In this document: positions 60,161 through 64,000 of the stretch, piece by piece
How the letters are laid out: each line of letters starts with the position of its first letter
Numbering within the stretch: position 1 is the stretch's first letter
Notes under the pieces: model-generated
Database searches by the model: none
What the model was told of the DNA's origin: nothing
Seen by the model: the letters and a program-made list of their open reading frames with translations, nothing else
Program-made: the position numbers and the translations under genes
Source: Stercorarius parasiticus
Lineage: Eukaryota > Chordata > Aves > Charadriiformes > Stercorariidae
Direction: 5' to 3'
DNA length: 64,000 bases
Assembly: GCA_013396915.1 (NCBI GenBank)
Contig: VWZL01000728.1
Location: 248,001-312,000 of the forward strand

Positions 60161-61589
60161 CCACCCCTCCTCCCAATCCCAAAAAACCTACAAAAAGTAA
60201 TCAAACAAGCACTTTCCTACTTAACTGAATTTCTGTCCTGTGAAACATTAACCATTTATAATGTATACAGCCTTCCCCCTGAAGACTACCAGGGCCTTTT
60301 GCAAGCATTTTACTCAAGACTTACATGTAACAGTGCTGAATTCCATGTCCATAAACGATGTTGACAACTATTTGCTCCAGATTTTACAATAAACTCTGCG
60401 GAGTACAAGGAGTTTGAGGTACATATTTTCCCATGTTGTCTTCTAATGACTTTTTCTTACAGGGCAGGAGAGGCCATGTATTCATATTGACTATGAAAAG
60501 GTCTCATCTCAAAGAGTGTGGGCTTTCACACTAGGCAAGGCATCCAGCTCCTGCCTTTTTGTTTGAATACGGAATTCTAGGTATTATTTCTCGGCTTTTG
60601 TAAGCAAAGAAGATAAAAAACAACTAGTGGAGCCAGGACATGGACATCAAGTTCTAAAAATATCCCAGAAAAAAAAAAAAGCATATATGTCCCTATTGCC
60701 TTTTTCCATCAAATTTTGTGTTTCTTGTGCACATCATAAACAGTGTGCATTCTTTGCTTTGATTGATGTGGTTGCACACCAACACTGCTCCAGCACACTG
60801 CATGAATGAGTAGGAGCCACCTTTCTCAGGAGACTTAAGGTAGCTGCATGGATATGTCAAACTGCAATTCCCTAAAGCAAGGAGTGGAAGCAGGGAAATG
60901 GTCACCAAGAGAAATCTGGCACGTGGTGAGTATCTCAGCACCACGAAGGTCTGGCATGTCATGAAGTATGGTCAAGTTGATCTAGCACAACAAACAACTA
61001 CCCAAGGTAAATTGTATTATTAATATTCTTTGCTTCCGAGGATAAAAGCATGTTTAACAACTCAGTTTAAGACCACCTTTTTAGAAACTTAAAGTCTGAG
61101 TAAGGGATCTATATTAGACCCCTTTGGGGCCTTATGGAAAGAGCTGTTTTCTTGTTCATTTCTATCTTTTAAAGAAGGTTGCAGGAAGACTTGTAGAAAA
61201 TAAAATCAGAAAGTACATAAATCAAAACATGCAGACCCATCAATTCAGTGAAAGGCATTAAAACATTTTCCTGGTCCTAAGTACGCCTCACTGGGGACTT
61301 TTGGGCTCTTTTTCTTCCAGTTTGCAGGCGAACAAATGCTGCTGAACTAGTCCACATGGATTTTAGTTCTATCTGTATGATCCAAGGGGATAAGAATTAG
61401 TAGTGACAGGGGCTAATTATAGTACTTGAACAGGAGAATCTTATTTGAAATAAATCAATGGAGTAAGGATTTTAGGAAGAAAGAACTGATGGAAGAGATT
61501 TAAAATGGAAAAGAAGAGACTGAATTACCCTTTTAAAGTTTCCTGAGGGTCTGTGACTGCTTGAGAGCAGAATGTTTTTTTCACAGGGG

Positions 61590-61617
61590 AAAAACAAAAC
61601 AAAACAAAACAAAAAAC
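61590..61617. repeat. (AAAAC)n pentanucleotide repeat
   Basis: About five AAAAC units followed by A6 and CCC. Confidence 0.9.
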
Positions 61618-64000
61618 CCACCAGCACATGCAACTGATCTGTTTTATATTGCTCGGAACTATTGCCACAAACACTTTGCAGACATGAAACTGAGACGGGT
61701 TGCAGGTGTTATGACTGTCTGGCTCAAAAATTCAAGGAGATCTCTAAACCCTGCGAAGACTGGAATACAGAAGACAAAGACTAATCAAGAATATGATGGG
61801 CTGTATTGCAGCTCTGTTCTCCCTGAGCGGTGTGATCTCTGGACAGAGGGTCATCTGAGCTGTCCTGGGTCTCTCATGTTCCAGGATTTAGCAATGTCTC
61901 AGTAAAAAATTCTCTTCACTTCTTTTTTCCGTTTCATCGGTAATGAGCCTCGTAGAACTGGCCAAAATATTTCCAACTCAGTTATCTCCCATTAAAACTG
62001 AAATGTGGTCATAAGAACTGCTTGATCTTAATTTCTTCTCCACCCCACAAAAGTCTGGGTGGAAAAATTTTGGAACAGATTACTAGCTGATAGCAGAACA
62101 TTTTCTTAAGTTTCATCCTTGTTTCTGCTGCACCAAATGAGGTATAGCCCGGTTTCTGTTGGCCAGCTTTGTCACTCACTGATACACAGGTACAGACTCT
62201 TGGATGAGTGAATCTATAAGGATTTATGACGGCTTCATGTGGACAGTAGTAGTAGAAACTAAATAGACGCCATCATCTCTTGTTGCTGTAGAAGGGTCAG
62301 ATCTGGAGACCAGAGCAACTCAGGCACCAGAAGCTATTCATCAGCTATCCAGTCTCCCAATCTGGAAACTCATTTATCCTTCCGAATTGGAAATGACCAA
62401 ATCGAATTAGGGAAGATCAGCTGGCAACACGAATTTTGTCTTTCCCGCTTAGACTCCATTTAATGTTGGTCCATGGCTTGCCTTGTTTTCCTTCTTGTTT
62501 TATTAATTTCCCTCCCTTCTTGTCTGTCTCTCTCTGAAACAACACTGCACGTTACTCTGACAGATGTTTTTATTGTCATGTATCCTCCTTGTTTATTGAC
62601 ACATGGCTAGACAGCTATTAGAAAGGAATTAGAAGATTAATTACACCAAAATCTGCTCCTGCACACAGCATTAAAGACTATTGCCAGAGCTGAGGTCAGA
62701 AAAACGCCAGAAGGAAATTCAAGAGAGTTTCATCTTTCTTCACAAGATCAGGATTGATTAAGATTAGGATGTGAAGCAGTATATTCCTCTGTGTAGGAGG
62801 GATGGATAGTGGGGGTTGATCACCGCTGAGGGTCAGACTTCAAGGTTCCCCTCAATGATGGCATCAATGAACTTCACCACGAAACTCCCCAGGCTGGGTC
62901 TCACCCTTCACTCATCATTAATGGGCTTGCTGTATGGAGTGTGACAAGGTCAGCTGCCCATGGAGGACAGAGATCTTTCTTAGCCTTGCTCCCACGTTCA
63001 TTTTCTGCTTGTATTTTTCAATATTACTTTCACCTTCAGAGATTCTCCTAACCCAGAAATAACAGCTAGAATCACCTGACAGTCAGGAGGTCTGTTTAGT
63101 AAGCAAATTCAGGACTGTGTCACTACTGGCTTGGAAAGTTAAACAAATCTGATCTGGGAAACTACAAAACTGAACTTTATTCCATTTTTTCTCATCTTCT
63201 TCTACAACATTGAATGTTCTTTTAGTGGAAGAAGAACATTTCTGCCAGCATATAATTTTTTTAGAAAAACACGAGTTATCAATGTGTGAGCAGCTAGACT
63301 GAGGTTTTATTTTGCATGACCCACATTTGACCATGACATTTTTTCACATATATATCTGCATAATGTTTCCTCACAAAAATATCGCAGTTATCTTCCATTT
63401 TTAATACCACTTCTTGGAAATACAGAGGTCAACAATTAATAAGCTCATTAAAACTTACAAGCTGCTTTGATTAATATTCCTTGTCTAGTTCCTTGAGAAA
63501 TGTACTGTATCTCCCAGGCTAATGAAGACAAGGCAGAGTTGTTTAGGTGTTTGTTAACAAAGCTGATTTGCATATAATTAACTGAAAAGATCCCCTGTAT
63601 TTACAACACAAACTCTGTCAATCTCTTTTGCTAGAGTGTTTTATGTAAACAGACTAACTGCATGCTGAATTAATAAAATAAGTTATGTTCTTTCAAAACT
63701 AAATTAACTCAAAGGGATACAATTTTGGAGGCCATAACTGATAAAAACTAAAGTGCACATTAGAAAAGAAACTGTGCCTTCTTTCAAATGCTGTTTATTC
63801 AGTTGTGGGTTATTTATTTTTTTGTTGTATGCTCTCATTCTTTTAATCCATTAGATTGGTTTTAGACATTTAAACAAAGAAAGACTTTGTCACATTGGGT
63901 TGCTCTATCCTCTAACCTACTTCTGGGAAAAATGAGTATCATTTCAGCAAAGACATGCTTTTGTACAGATGTCTTCTATAAAATTACCTATCTGTCACAC

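Larger units (their letters stand above)
58631..64000. other. Unique non-coding sequence with simple repeats, no gene seen
   Basis: No gene supported. It contains a 16-bp tandem duplication at 58886-58917, a purine-rich tract at 60113-60160 and an (AAAAC)n run at 61590-61617. The 140-codon plus frame at 58895-59317 is unrecognised and includes low-complexity TTCCAG-type wording. The last 500 bases are AT-rich with homeodomain-like and octamer-like motifs (see findings). Confidence 0.5.

Noticed and set aside
1..64000. tRNA, rRNA, CRISPR arrays and bacterial-type operons
   Set aside because: Nothing resembling any of these was seen; the repeat content is that of a bird nuclear genome.

Overview
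The window looks like nuclear DNA of a bird, most likely a neognath and probably within Neoaves. The evidence is its repeats. There are CR1 non-LTR retrotransposon copies with the bird-type 3' end (a GGTTGGACTCGATGATCTC-like stretch followed by ATTCTATG octamers). There are also two solo LTRs of the endogenous-retrovirus type that starts TGTCCTGG and ends CATGACA. The rest is AT-rich, CpG-poor and sparsely repetitive. No bacterial-style operons, rRNA, tRNA or CRISPR arrays are visible.

No complete protein-coding gene can be supported. Every long open frame is either a shadow of a repeat or an unrecognised chance-length frame. The window is best read as intergenic DNA or large-intron DNA. A few short segments have exon-like properties (a splice acceptor and donor bracketing an open frame, or a CpG-rich open patch). 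They are listed as findings, not as genes.

Layout. 1-3.2 kb: unique sequence. 3.25-3.31 kb: a CR1 scrap on the minus strand beside an ambiguous base. 3.3-15.2 kb: unique sequence with an 18-bp perfect palindrome, an old CR1 tail at 8.5 kb and three candidate minus-strand exons. 15.26-15.55 kb: a young CR1 tail broken by a 36-N assembly gap. 15.5-25.3 kb: unique sequence with microsatellites. 25.28-26.83 kb: an old CR1 tail on the minus strand, then a 1.3-kb very old CR1 relic on the plus strand whose 3' end resembles the turtle/crocodile type. 27.56-28.00 kb: a solo LTR with a near-perfect 5-bp target duplication. 30.1-30.85 kb: a moderately young CR1 with the decayed end of its reverse-transcriptase frame. 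35.0-35.4 kb: an old CR1 reverse-transcriptase relic on the minus strand. 35.52-36.30 kb: a second, longer solo LTR. 44.66-45.4 kb: an old CR1 reverse-transcriptase relic on the plus strand. 45.4-64 kb: unique sequence with simple repeats, one CpG-rich open patch near 48.4 kb and a GC-richer stretch near 58.4 kb.

Nothing here amounts to a new multi-gene system. The most informative content is the layered repeat record (old amniote-type CR1, then bird-type CR1, then solo LTRs) and the few exon-like segments that comparative or RNA data could confirm or dismiss.
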